A DNA stretch of 64,000 bases. It comes from Bradyrhizobium macuxiense. GTDB lineage: Bacteria; Pseudomonadota; Alphaproteobacteria; Rhizobiales; Xanthobacteraceae. A program made the translations under genes and the position numbers. Positions 35,914 to 44,791 of the stretch are shown here, in pieces (positions within the stretch are counted from its first letter, which is position 1; every line of letters begins with the position of its first letter). Location: the NCBI RefSeq assembly GCF_007993935.1, contig NZ_VITY01000016.1, positions 62,001 through 126,000 on the forward strand, read 5' to 3'. Below the pieces are notes generated by a model. It was not told the DNA's origin. It searched no databases and saw only the letters and a list, made by a program, of their open reading frames with translations.

Positions 35914-37007
35914 GCCTCGCCATCCGCAACCAGATGCAGGTCACCGTATCGCTTGCTGACGACGCAATTGGCGCGGTCGAAATCCTGCCACGGGTCCAGC
36001 CGCCACTGGCGCGGCTGTTCGCCGGAAAACCGGCCAGTTCGTTGCTCAATGTGCTGCCGCGGCTGTTTTCGTTGTGTGCCGCCGCGCACCAGGTGGCATT
36101 CCTGTCCGCGATCGGGGCGGCGCGCGGCGCAGGCCTCAACCTTGCGACGAGGCAGCATCGTATGACCCTGGTCGTTGCCGAGCGACTGGCGGAACTGCTC
36201 CGGGGCCTGTTTGTCGCCCATCTCGCGCAGGACCCCACAAGTGCCGACGCGATCCGCGCCCTGATCCAGGACGTGTTGGTGCTTGTCGGCAGCGCAAAGG
36301 CCGGATGCCGCCTCGCTCTCAGCGAGGCAGCAGTGCGCATCGCAGCCGCGTTGGCTGCGCTCGGCATAGCGAATGAAGACGGCGCGCCGATGCCCGGTAG
36401 CCCGCTTGCACTTCGCATCGCCGCGCTCGAGGAGGTCATATTGAAGCCTGTGCCGATGCAGCATTCATTCCTGTCCGCTGCCGACGACCACGACATCATT
36501 GAACGGCTGCTCGTGAATGACGTGAGCGCTTGCCATTGCCCCGACCTGGAGGGCCGTATTCCCGAGACGGGTCCGTGGGCGCGCCAAATGAAGCGTGGCC
36601 GGCTTTCGTCAGGCCGGTCGGCCCCAGCCGAGCGGCTGAAGGCGAGGATCGCCGAAATCGTCGGGCTGTGCGCTTGGCTCAAAGCCGGGGCTCATATCGA
36701 GATAGCGCAGGATGGAATCGTCGAAAGCTACGGACTGGGACCGCGCCGTGGTGCGGCCGCGGTCGAATGCGCCAGGGGACGTCTTTATCACGCGGTTGAG
36801 CTCGACCGTCAGGGGCAGATATCGCGCTTCGAATGTCTTGCGCCGACCGAATGGAATTTCCACTCGCGCGGACCGCTTGTCCGCAGCCTGCAGGGCGCGG
36901 GGCTGACGGCGAGGCCGCACGCACGAGCTGCCATTCGCAGGGTGATTGAATCGCTCGACCCGTGCGTCGCCTTCACCCTCAATTTTCGCGACGTCGGCGA
37001 TGCATGA
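35910..37007 (+). CDS. hupK: Hydrogenase expression/formation protein HupK
   Basis: A 365-residue protein from ATG 35910 (MSLAIRNQMQVTVSLADDAI). HupK is a large-subunit-like scaffold: LFSLCAAAHQVAFLSA resembles the N-terminal nickel-ligand region with one Cys, and SLDPCVAFTLNFRD resembles the C-terminal DPC element with one Cys. HupK is thought to hold the Fe(CN)2CO group on the way to HupL. The stop overlaps hypA by eight bases. Confidence 0.88.
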   Translation: MSLAIRNQMQVTVSLADDAIGAVEILPRVQPPLARLFAGKPASSLLNVLPRLFSLCAAAHQVAFLSAIGAARGAGLNLATRQHRMTLVVAERLAELLRGLFVAHLAQDPTSADAIRALIQDVLVLVGSAKAGCRLALSEAAVRIAAALAALGIANEDGAPMPGSPLALRIAALEEVILKPVPMQHSFLSAADDHDIIERLLVNDVSACHCPDLEGRIPETGPWARQMKRGRLSSGRSAPAERLKARIAEIVGLCAWLKAGAHIEIAQDGIVESYGLGPRRGAAAVECARGRLYHAVELDRQGQISRFECLAPTEWNFHSRGPLVRSLQGAGLTARPHARAAIRRVIESLDPCVAFTLNFRDVGDA

Positions 37008-37341
37008 AATGGCGCTTTGTGAGGGCATCATCGAGATTGTCGAGGAAGAGGCGCGCCGGCGATCGTTTTCGAAGGTGAAGACCGTGTGTCTGGAGATCGG
37101 AGCGCTGAGTTATGTCGTTCCGGAAGCGATGAAGCTCAGCTTTGCCGCCGTTGCTGCGCGGACCATCGCCGACGGCGCGGTTCTCAAGATCGTTGAGCAG
37201 CCTGGCCTCGCCTGGTGCATGGCCTGTTCGGCAAGCGTCGAGATTGCCCGCCGCTGCGAGCCGTGCCCCCGCTGCGGCAGCTACCAGCTGCAGGTGACTG
37301 CCGGCGAAGAGATGCGGGTCAAGGAGCTGGAGATCGACTGA
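37000..37341 (+). CDS. hypA: Hydrogenase nickel incorporation protein HypA
   Basis: A 113-residue protein starting MHEMALCEGIIEIVEE; the nickel-binding Met-His start fixes the start at 37000 within the end of hupK. The zinc site has two pairs, CMAC at WCMACSASVEI and CPRCGSYQLQV. It inserts nickel into HupL with HypB. The stop overlaps the hypB start by one base. Confidence 0.95.
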   Translation: MHEMALCEGIIEIVEEEARRRSFSKVKTVCLEIGALSYVVPEAMKLSFAAVAARTIADGAVLKIVEQPGLAWCMACSASVEIARRCEPCPRCGSYQLQVTAGEEMRVKELEID

Positions 37342-38285
37342 TGTGTAGCATATGCGGCTGTAGCGAAGGCGCGCCCTCCACCGAACCCACCCACGCGCAG
37401 GGTGCGCATGCCAATGGTCATCGCCATGCACATGATCACGGTCACCACCTTGATCATGTGCATACCGGCCAGGACGTGCATCATTCTCACCGCCGTCAGC
37501 ATCACCGCCATCGTGATCACGGCCGTCAGCAGGCTCATGGCGGACCGGGGCTTGTGGATTGCGCGGCTGACCCGGCCGGTTTGAAGGTTGCGGGCATGAG
37601 CAGCGAGCGGGTCATTCGGGTCGGGCGCGATATCCTCGGCAAGAACGTCAGGATCGCGGCCGACAACCGCGCCAAATTCCTGGCCGATGACATGCTCGTG
37701 TTCAACCTTGTTTCAAGCCCTGGCGCAGGAAAAACCTCGCTCCTCGTCCGCGCCGTCTGTGAGCTCAAGCGGAGCTGGCCGCTTGGAGTCATCGAAGGCG
37801 ACCAGCAGACCTCGAACGATGCCGAGCGCATTCGCGCGACCGGCGTGCCTGCAATTCAGATCAATACCGGCAAGGGCTGCCATCTCGATGCTGCAATGGT
37901 CAGCGAGGCCTATCGGCGCTTGCCGCCATTCAAGCGCGGTATTCTCTTCATCGAAAACGTCGGCAATCTGGTTTGTCCCGCGGCGTTCGATCTCGGCGAG
38001 GCCTGCAAGATCGTGGTGCTCTCGACCACCGAGGGTGAAGACAAGCCACTCAAATATCCGGAAATGTTTGCCGCATCGTCGCTCATGCTGATCAACAAGA
38101 TTGATCTGGCGCGCCTGGTCGATTTCGATTTGGGCCGGACCGTCGAGTATGCGAGACGCGTCAATCCAGGGATTGAAGTGCTGACGGTTTCAGCGCGTAC
38201 CGGCGAGGGCCTTGCCGCGCTCTACGCCTGGATTGGGAAGCAAGCGGCAGATCAGACCCATCCCGTCGCGGGCACTACGCCATGA
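37341..38285 (+). CDS. hypB: Hydrogenase nickel incorporation GTPase HypB
   Basis: A 314-residue protein with the N-terminal metal site MCSICGCSEG (C-x-x-C-G-C), then a His-rich stretch of about 45 residues (GHRHAHDHGHHLDHVH and HHSHRRQHHRHRDHG) that can store nickel as in rhizobial HypB. The GTPase domain has Walker A NLVSSPGAGKTSLL, ENVGNLVCPA for the second metal site and NKID for guanine. It uses GTP to drive nickel delivery to HupL. The start lies on the last base of the hypA stop. Confidence 0.95.
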   Translation: MCSICGCSEGAPSTEPTHAQGAHANGHRHAHDHGHHLDHVHTGQDVHHSHRRQHHRHRDHGRQQAHGGPGLVDCAADPAGLKVAGMSSERVIRVGRDILGKNVRIAADNRAKFLADDMLVFNLVSSPGAGKTSLLVRAVCELKRSWPLGVIEGDQQTSNDAERIRATGVPAIQINTGKGCHLDAAMVSEAYRRLPPFKRGILFIENVGNLVCPAAFDLGEACKIVVLSTTEGEDKPLKYPEMFAASSLMLINKIDLARLVDFDLGRTVEYARRVNPGIEVLTVSARTGEGLAALYAWIGKQAADQTHPVAGTTP

Positions 38286-40561
38286 GCGAGGCAATCGCCG
38301 GCGAGGGAACGCGGCTGCGCGTGCGCGTCAGCGGCGCCGTTCAGGGCGTCGGCTTTCGTCCGTATGTATATGGTCTCGCTGCCCGTTATGGGCTCGCCGG
38401 GTTCGTCGCCAACGATCCCGGCGGCGTCATCATCGAGGTCGAGGGCCACGGTACGTCCGAGTTTTTGGCCGCTTTGCCGCTCGAAACGCCAATATTGGCC
38501 CGCATCGATCACATCTCGGTTCAGGAGATCGGTGCGCTTGGGGCCAGAGACTTCTCGATCCGCCGCAGCGAACAGGGCAGGTCGTCGACGCGGATCGTCG
38601 CCGATGCCGCAACATGCCAGTATTGTCTGGATGAGTTGTTCGACCCAACAAGCCGCTATTACCTCTACCCCTTCATCAATTGCTCCCATTGCGGCCCGCG
38701 CTACACCATTGCCGAACAGCTCCCGTATGATCGCCGCAACACTGCGATGAAGGTCTTCGCGATGTGTGCCGCCTGTGCGGCTGAGTATGCCGATCCGGCG
38801 AGTCGTCGTTTTCACGCCGAGGCGATCGCGTGCCCGATATGCGGCCCTCGGCTCAGTCATGGGATCGCCGATATTGCCGCGGCGATCGCCGGCGGCCAGA
38901 TCGTGGCGATAAAGGGGGTTGGAGGGTATCAGCTGCTTTGCGACGCTGCCGATCATGACGCGGTGCGGCGTTTACGTAAGCGGAAGCAGCGCGACCAGAA
39001 GCCGTTCGCGGTCATGCTCGGTTCCATAGAGCAGGCCAATGAGATTGCGGAGACGAACGCCGCCGAGCTCGCTCTGCTCGAATCGGTAGCCCGCCCGATC
39101 GTTCTGCTGCGCTCGCGCAACAATCTTGCGCCTGCGATAGCCCCCGGCCTGTCGCGCGTCGGCGTCATGCTGCCCGTGGTCCCGCTGCATCACCTTATCT
39201 TCCATGCGCTTGGTTCGATTGGCGCAAGGCCTGCTGGTGGCGGTCCGGTCGTCGGGAGTGGCGGTCCGGTCGTCGTCACAACCAGCGCCAATCTCGGAGG
39301 CGAACCGCTCCCGATCGACAACGGGGAGGCGCTGCGGCGGCTTGCCGGCATCGCCGATCTTATTGTGACTCATGATCGCGATATCCTGACGCGTGCCGAT
39401 GATTCCGTAGTGTCGGTCGTGGCCGGACGGTGCCAGTTCATTCGCCGTGCCCGTGGCTATGTTCCCGAACCGATCCGGCTTGCGAGGTCCGTGCCGCCCT
39501 TGCTCGCGGTCGGCGGCGCGCTGAAGTCGACTGTCACCGTTACGCGGGGCAACGAGGCATTCGTCTCCCAGCACATCGGCGATCTCGATACGGCTGAAGG
39601 CATTCGCTTTTTCGAGGAGACGGTCCACCATCTCACGTCGACCCTGGACGTCAGACCTGTCGTCATGGCCCATGATCTGCATCCCGACATGGCGTCCACC
39701 CGCTTTGCGGAAGCAAGCGGCTGCGCTCTGATCGCTGTCCAGCACCATCACGCGCACGCTGCTGCCGTCATCGCAGAGCATGGTCTCACCGCGCCTACGC
39801 TCGCCCTTCTGCTCGACGGCTATGGCTATGGCTGCGACGGCGGCAACTGGGGTGGCGAGCTCTTGTTGTGCGAAGGCGCCCGGTTTCGACGCATCGGGCA
39901 TCTTAAACCCTTGCAAATGCCTGGCGGGGATCGCGCAGCCCGCGAGCTCTGGCGGATGGCGAGCGCGATACTTCAGATGCTGGGACGGGGACATGAAATT
40001 GCGCGTCGCTTTGCGTCGCAGCCGCAGGCCGAGCAGCTGCGGGCATTGCTTGAGCGACCTTGTGGGACCACCACGACCAGCGCGGGCCGGCTGTTCGATG
40101 CAGCAGCGGCGCTGCTCGGGGTAGCCACTTTGCAGAGCTATGAGGGCGAGGCCGCGATGAAGCTCGAGGCGCATGTGCGGCAGACTGCAGTGCTCGAAGC
40201 GGGTTGGATGATCGATGGCGGCGTGCTGTCATTTCGTCCGCTGTTTGCCCGCTTGATTGCAAGCGATATCGGCGCCACAGAGGGTGCCGAGCTGTTTCAT
40301 GGCACGTTCGCCGCCGCCTGCGTTGATTGGGTGGTACGCTCTGCGCAGACAACCGGCGTCACAACCGTCGTTCTGAGCGGCGGTTGCTTCCTGAACGCGG
40401 TGCTCGCAGATGAAATTCAGCGCGGCTGCATTGCGGCCGGCCTCACTCCGCTGTTGCCACGGCAGGTTCCGCCTCACGACGGTGGCTTAAGCCTCGGGCA
40501 AGCGTGGATCGCCGCCCTTCAGACTGCTGAGCAGCCGCAAGCTCTGGAAGGAACAGCCTGA
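38282..40561 (+). CDS. hypF: Carbamoyltransferase HypF
   Basis: A 759-residue protein: N-terminal acylphosphatase domain (RVRVSGAVQGVGFRPYVY), two zinc fingers (CQYCLDELF...CSHC and CAACAAEY...CPIC), a YrdC-like domain (KGVGGYQLLCDA ... TTSANLGGEP) and a C-terminal kinase/Kae1-like domain (HHHAHAAAVIAEHG ... VVLSGGCFLNAVL). It makes the thiocarbamate on HypE that becomes cyanide of the NiFe site. The YrdC region holds a 21-bp tandem duplication (GGPVV-GS-GGPVV, 39240-39274). Start overlaps hypB as ATGA. Confidence 0.96.
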   Translation: MSEAIAGEGTRLRVRVSGAVQGVGFRPYVYGLAARYGLAGFVANDPGGVIIEVEGHGTSEFLAALPLETPILARIDHISVQEIGALGARDFSIRRSEQGRSSTRIVADAATCQYCLDELFDPTSRYYLYPFINCSHCGPRYTIAEQLPYDRRNTAMKVFAMCAACAAEYADPASRRFHAEAIACPICGPRLSHGIADIAAAIAGGQIVAIKGVGGYQLLCDAADHDAVRRLRKRKQRDQKPFAVMLGSIEQANEIAETNAAELALLESVARPIVLLRSRNNLAPAIAPGLSRVGVMLPVVPLHHLIFHALGSIGARPAGGGPVVGSGGPVVVTTSANLGGEPLPIDNGEALRRLAGIADLIVTHDRDILTRADDSVVSVVAGRCQFIRRARGYVPEPIRLARSVPPLLAVGGALKSTVTVTRGNEAFVSQHIGDLDTAEGIRFFEETVHHLTSTLDVRPVVMAHDLHPDMASTRFAEASGCALIAVQHHHAHAAAVIAEHGLTAPTLALLLDGYGYGCDGGNWGGELLLCEGARFRRIGHLKPLQMPGGDRAARELWRMASAILQMLGRGHEIARRFASQPQAEQLRALLERPCGTTTTSAGRLFDAAAALLGVATLQSYEGEAAMKLEAHVRQTAVLEAGWMIDGGVLSFRPLFARLIASDIGATEGAELFHGTFAAACVDWVVRSAQTTGVTTVVLSGGCFLNAVLADEIQRGCIAAGLTPLLPRQVPPHDGGLSLGQAWIAALQTAEQPQALEGTA

Positions 40562-40562
40562 T

Positions 40563-40799
40563 ATGTGTCTCTCGGTACCGGCTGAGGTCGCCGAACTCCT
40601 TCCCGGCGACATGGCCATCGTGTCCATCGATGGCGTCAGCCTGGAGATTTCGATCGCGCTCATCGATGATCTCGTCGTGGGGGACTACGTCCTTGTCCAT
40701 GTCGGCTACGCCCTGGCCAAAATCGACCCCGCGGAAGCCAGCCGCACGCTAGAGCTCCTGCAGGAGCTAGGTAGCGTCGGGCAGGAACTCGGATCATGA
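40563..40799 (+). CDS. hypC: Hydrogenase assembly chaperone HypC
   Basis: A 78-residue protein starting MCLSVPAEVAELLPGDMAIV; Cys2 is the ligand that carries the iron group with HypD. The segment DLVVGDYVLVHVGYALAKID is the conserved OB-fold end. It is one base after hypF and overlaps hypD by four bases (ATGA). Confidence 0.95.
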   Translation: MCLSVPAEVAELLPGDMAIVSIDGVSLEISIALIDDLVVGDYVLVHVGYALAKIDPAEASRTLELLQELGSVGQELGS

Positions 40800-41944
40800 A
40801 ATATGCCGACGAATTTCGCGACAAGACCATCGCCCAGGGGCTCGCGCAGGCGATCGGCACTGAGGCCGATCCACAACGGGCCTACCGGTTCATGGAGTTC
40901 TGCGGTGGGCACACGCATGTGATCTCCCGCTATGGCCTGGACGACTTGCTGCCGGCGAATGTCCGCATGATCCACGGGCCGGGCTGTCCGGTCTGTGTTC
41001 TCCCCACCAGCCGGATCGACATGGCGATCCGGCTCGCCGCCCGGCCGCAGGTCACGCTCTGTGTCTACGGCGACCTGATGCGCGTGCCCGGCTCGCAAGG
41101 ACAATCCCTGTTGCGAGCCAGGGCGCTCGGCGCTGACATTCGGATGGTCTATTCGACGCTCGATGCGATCCGGATCGCCGAACAGGCGCTGGATCAGGAG
41201 GTGGTCTTTTTTGCCATTGGATTTGAGACCACGACGCCTCCGACGGCAGTGATGATCCGGCTTGCCAAGAAGAAGCGGCTGAAGAATCTCAGTGTGTTCT
41301 GCAACCACGTGCTGACTCCCCCGGCGATGCAAAGCATTCTCGAGAGTCCCGATATCCGGACAGTCGGCCGGGCCGAAATCGACGGATTTATCGGACCTGC
41401 GCATGTCAGCGCCATCATCGGTACGGAGCCTTACGGGCGTTTGGCCGAACAATTCGGCGAGCCGATCGTGATCGCGGGATTTGAGCCGCTCGACGTGATG
41501 CAGGCCATCCTGATGCTGGTTCGGCAGGTGAATGACGGCCGATTCGAGGTGGAGAACCAATATAGCCGTGCGGTGAGGCGTGAAGGCAACCACCGCGCCA
41601 TGGAAGAGGTGTCCAACGTTTTCGGGCTCCGCGACCAGTTCGAATGGCGTGGGCTCGGGCTCATACCTGATAGCGGGCTTAAGCTGAAGCGGGCTTACGC
41701 CAAATTCGACGCCGAGATGCGTTTCGTGATGCACGAACTGCCCGCCGCCGACAATCCGGCGTGTGAGTGCGGGGCCATCCTGCGCGGCGTGAAAAGGCCT
41801 GTCGACTGCAAGCTGTTCGGAACGGTCTGCACGCCGGAAACCCCCACAGGGTCCTGCATGGTTTCATCGGAAGGCGCCTGTGCCGCGCACTGGACGTATG
41901 GCCGGGGCCGCGATTATCAGGTGCGGCGGGCGTCATGCGAGTGA
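40796..41944 (+). CDS. hypD: Hydrogenase formation protein HypD
   Basis: A 382-residue protein with all HypD signatures: EFCGGHTHVISRYGLDDLL, the redox pair in IHGPGCPVCVLP, GFETTTPPTA, and a C-terminal 4Fe-4S region CECGAILRG...CKLFGTVCTP ... GACAAHW. It assembles the Fe(CN)2CO unit together with HypC. It overlaps hypE. Confidence 0.95.
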   Translation: MKYADEFRDKTIAQGLAQAIGTEADPQRAYRFMEFCGGHTHVISRYGLDDLLPANVRMIHGPGCPVCVLPTSRIDMAIRLAARPQVTLCVYGDLMRVPGSQGQSLLRARALGADIRMVYSTLDAIRIAEQALDQEVVFFAIGFETTTPPTAVMIRLAKKKRLKNLSVFCNHVLTPPAMQSILESPDIRTVGRAEIDGFIGPAHVSAIIGTEPYGRLAEQFGEPIVIAGFEPLDVMQAILMLVRQVNDGRFEVENQYSRAVRREGNHRAMEEVSNVFGLRDQFEWRGLGLIPDSGLKLKRAYAKFDAEMRFVMHELPAADNPACECGAILRGVKRPVDCKLFGTVCTPETPTGSCMVSSEGACAAHWTYGRGRDYQVRRASCE

Positions 41945-42981
41945 AGTCCTATCAGCGCAAGCTCGATATCAAGAATGGATGCGTCGACCTGTCCCACGGT
42001 TCCGGGGGGCGCGCCACGACGCAGCTGGTGCTCGGCCTGTTTCACGAAGCGTTCGGCAACGAATGGCTCGCCCGTTGCAACGATCAGTCCGCCTTCGGTG
42101 TCCGCTCGGGCAGGATGGTGATGACGACTGACAGCTATGTTGTTTCACCGCTGTTCTTTCCCGGCGGCAATATCGGGTCACTCGCGGTGCACGGCACAAT
42201 CAACGATGTCGCGATGGCCGGCGCGCGGCCGCTCTATCTGGCGGCAAGCTTCATCATCGAAGAGGGCTTCCGATTCTCGGAACTGAAGGCGGTTGCGGAT
42301 TCGATGGGCGCAGCAGCGCGTGCTGCCGGCGTTCACATCATCACTGGCGACACCAAGGTCGTCGAGCGGGGCAAGGCGGATGGTCTGTTCATCTCGACGA
42401 CGGGCATAGGCGTTCTGGCCGCCGGGCTCGACCTGTCCGCCGAAAGGGCAACGATCGGCGATCGTGTGCTGGTTTCCGGCAGCCTCGGCGACCATGGGGT
42501 TGCGATCATGTCGCGACGCCAGAACCTGGCTTTCCAGATCGACATTGTCTCGGATTCCGCGGCTTTGCATGATCTCGTGGCCGTCATGGTTGCGGCCGGC
42601 GGCGCCGACATCCGGGTGATGCGCGACCCCACGCGCGGCGGTCTTGCCGCAACGCTCAACGAGATTGCGCATCAATCGAGCCTCGGATTCCGCCTGCAGG
42701 AAGAGGCTATCCCGGTAAAGCCGGCGGTTGCGGCAGCCTGCGAACTCCTTGGGCTTGATCCGCTCCATGTCGCCAACGAGGGCAAACTCGTTGCAATCGT
42801 GGCGCCGGATATGGCGGATGCCGTGCTTGCCGCCATGAAGGCGCATCCGCTCGGGTGCGATGCGGCTGATATCGGCGAGGCGGTGGCTGATCATCATCAT
42901 TTGGTGCAGATGTCGACCAGCTTTGGCGGCGGACGAATTGTCGATTGGCTGTCGGGCGAGCAACTGCCCCGGATTTGTTGA
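41935..42981 (+). CDS. hypE: Hydrogenase expression protein HypE
   Basis: A 348-residue ATP-dependent dehydratase of the PurM/SelD fold. It begins MRVKSYQRKLDIKNGCVDLS with HGSGGRATTQL, contains MTTDSYVVSPLFFPGGNIGS and RDPTRGGLAATLNEIA, and ends in PRIC, whose terminal Cys is carbamoylated by HypF and turned to thiocyanate. The ATG at 41935 overlaps the hypD end; GTG 41941 is an alternative. Confidence 0.95.
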   Translation: MRVKSYQRKLDIKNGCVDLSHGSGGRATTQLVLGLFHEAFGNEWLARCNDQSAFGVRSGRMVMTTDSYVVSPLFFPGGNIGSLAVHGTINDVAMAGARPLYLAASFIIEEGFRFSELKAVADSMGAAARAAGVHIITGDTKVVERGKADGLFISTTGIGVLAAGLDLSAERATIGDRVLVSGSLGDHGVAIMSRRQNLAFQIDIVSDSAALHDLVAVMVAAGGADIRVMRDPTRGGLAATLNEIAHQSSLGFRLQEEAIPVKPAVAAACELLGLDPLHVANEGKLVAIVAPDMADAVLAAMKAHPLGCDAADIGEAVADHHHLVQMSTSFGGGRIVDWLSGEQLPRIC

Positions 42982-43466
42982 GGGCGCCAGCGTCGGGGCG
43001 AAGGATTGGTTCGGCTTCCGGGACGTCTCATTAGTTCTCGACAGCTGTAGCAGGCATCCGAGCAGCGCGTTGAAAACGCATGATCGGAGGCCTTAGTTTG
43101 TGTGCACGCCGCATCGCGCGACTTCGACCAGGGAGGAGCCGCGGCATCGGCTTTGTCTGCTTTGCGACATAGCCGACCAGCGTTGTTGTGGCTGCGACTG
43201 ACATGAACAATGTGCAAACGCAGCGCGGTCGCCTCGGTCGCACCCGCCCATCCGAGAAAGCAAGCGGCAGCACGCTATCGAGCCTTCGACGCCGCTCTGA
43301 GGCTCGCACCATGGGACGCCGCGCGTCATCTTCACAATGGCATCACACTTGCACCGAGTGGAATGTTCAGCCCGACGTATCATCGTCGAGCCGTGCATCG
43401 CCCGTAGGCGAGCGCCCAAAGGTGGTCGGCGCCACGCTTGCGGGCTTTTTCTCGCCGGAGTGCCCC
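42982..43466. other. Intergenic region after hypE
   Basis: About 485 bp without a supported gene. In other rhizobial hup clusters hoxX/hypX and hoxA follow here; I see neither an intact copy nor a readable remnant. Confidence 0.4.
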
Positions 43467-44609
43467 GTGTTATCGTCTATCGATCGGCCAGCCGGCTCGC
43501 TCGCGACCCGATTAGCATTTTTTGTTGCCGGATTCGGCTTTGCCTCATGGGCACCTCTGGTGCCGCTCGCCAAGGAGCGGCTTGCGGTCGATGATGGCGT
43601 GCTTGGTCTGGTGTTGCTCTGCCTTGGCGTTGGATCCGCCGTCGCTGTGCTTGTGACCGGCGCGCCGAATGCGCGTTACGGCAGCCGGACCATCATCCTT
43701 GGTGGTGGTCTTGGCCTTGCGTTCGGCCTGCCGTGGCTTGCTGTGGCCAGCACGCCTCTTTGTCTCGGCGCCGTGCTGTTTGCTTTCGGTGTTTCGCTTG
43801 GCTCAATCGATATAGCCATGAACGTTCATGCAACCGAAGTGGAGCGCGCCGCCGGCCGTCCGTTGATGTCCGGCTTCCATGCCCAGTTCTGCATCGGCGA
43901 AGTCGCTGGCTCCGCTGTTATGACCACCTCCCTCTCGCTGCGGACTGACGCGCTTGTTTCAACATTGATCTGTTCGGCGCTGATGACGATTGCAATTGTA
44001 TTGGCCTGGCCGCGGTTTCTCGCAACAGCTCAGACCGAGCAACGGCTCGGGCTCGTCCTGCCCGATCGCGGCGTGTTGCTGATAGCGACGCTTGCGGCCA
44101 TGACCTTTCTTGTCGAAGGCGCAATGCTCGACTGGAGCGCCTTGTTTCTTGTTGATCGAGGCCTTGTCTCGAAGGCGCATGGCGGCTTCGGTTACATGTT
44201 GTTTTCCATTGCCATGACAGCAGGCCGCCTTGGCGGAGATGCCGTCGTGACGCGATTCGGCGATCGCGCCACATTGCTGTTCGGAACTCTGCCGATCATG
44301 ACGGGTTTCGCGGCACTACTAGCGGCGTCCGTTGGGGCGATTGCCATGGCGGGATACCTGCTTATCGGATTGGGTGCTGCGAATATTGTGCCGGTGCTGT
44401 GCCGCCGGGCCGGCAAACAGAAGACGATGCCGGCTCGCCTTGCGATCGCAGTCACCACGACGGTCGGCTACACGGGTATGCTCGTCGGTCCCGCTATCGT
44501 CGGCCTTGTCGCAAACATGGCTGGCCTTCCATTGGCATTCGCAATGCTGGGCCTGCTCCTGTGCACCGTTACGCTCACGGCGCCGATCGTGGTCGCGGAC
44601 CGTCACTGA
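43467..44609 (+). CDS. MFS-type transporter
   Basis: A membrane protein of about 380 residues with some twelve hydrophobic helices, such as LGLVLLCLGVGSAVAVLVTG and MAGYLLIGLGAANIVPVLC. Between helices 2 and 3 the segment GAPNARYGSRTIILGGGLG fits the MFS loop motif, and SLGSIDIAMNVHATEVERAAG resembles the fucose permease/YbjJ-like branch. I chose GTG 43467 with GGAG nearby; the longer frame from 43188 adds a low-complexity N-terminus unlike a transporter. The substrate is unknown. Confidence 0.75.
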   Translation: MLSSIDRPAGSLATRLAFFVAGFGFASWAPLVPLAKERLAVDDGVLGLVLLCLGVGSAVAVLVTGAPNARYGSRTIILGGGLGLAFGLPWLAVASTPLCLGAVLFAFGVSLGSIDIAMNVHATEVERAAGRPLMSGFHAQFCIGEVAGSAVMTTSLSLRTDALVSTLICSALMTIAIVLAWPRFLATAQTEQRLGLVLPDRGVLLIATLAAMTFLVEGAMLDWSALFLVDRGLVSKAHGGFGYMLFSIAMTAGRLGGDAVVTRFGDRATLLFGTLPIMTGFAALLAASVGAIAMAGYLLIGLGAANIVPVLCRRAGKQKTMPARLAIAVTTTVGYTGMLVGPAIVGLVANMAGLPLAFAMLGLLLCTVTLTAPIVVADRH

Positions 44610-44791
44610 GTTGTGGTGTGGATGCCTCTTGCAAATTTGGCCTTTGATAGTTCATCCGCTGCCTCCGCAAGCTGCCGTCTTTTCACGAGGCGACTTTCCA
44701 CGAGCCGACGGCGTGTCTGGCCATTCAGGCGGCACGGGAACGCTATACTGGCCCAAGGGTTCGAATACGCGCCTGGCGTGCCGGCTGTCAT

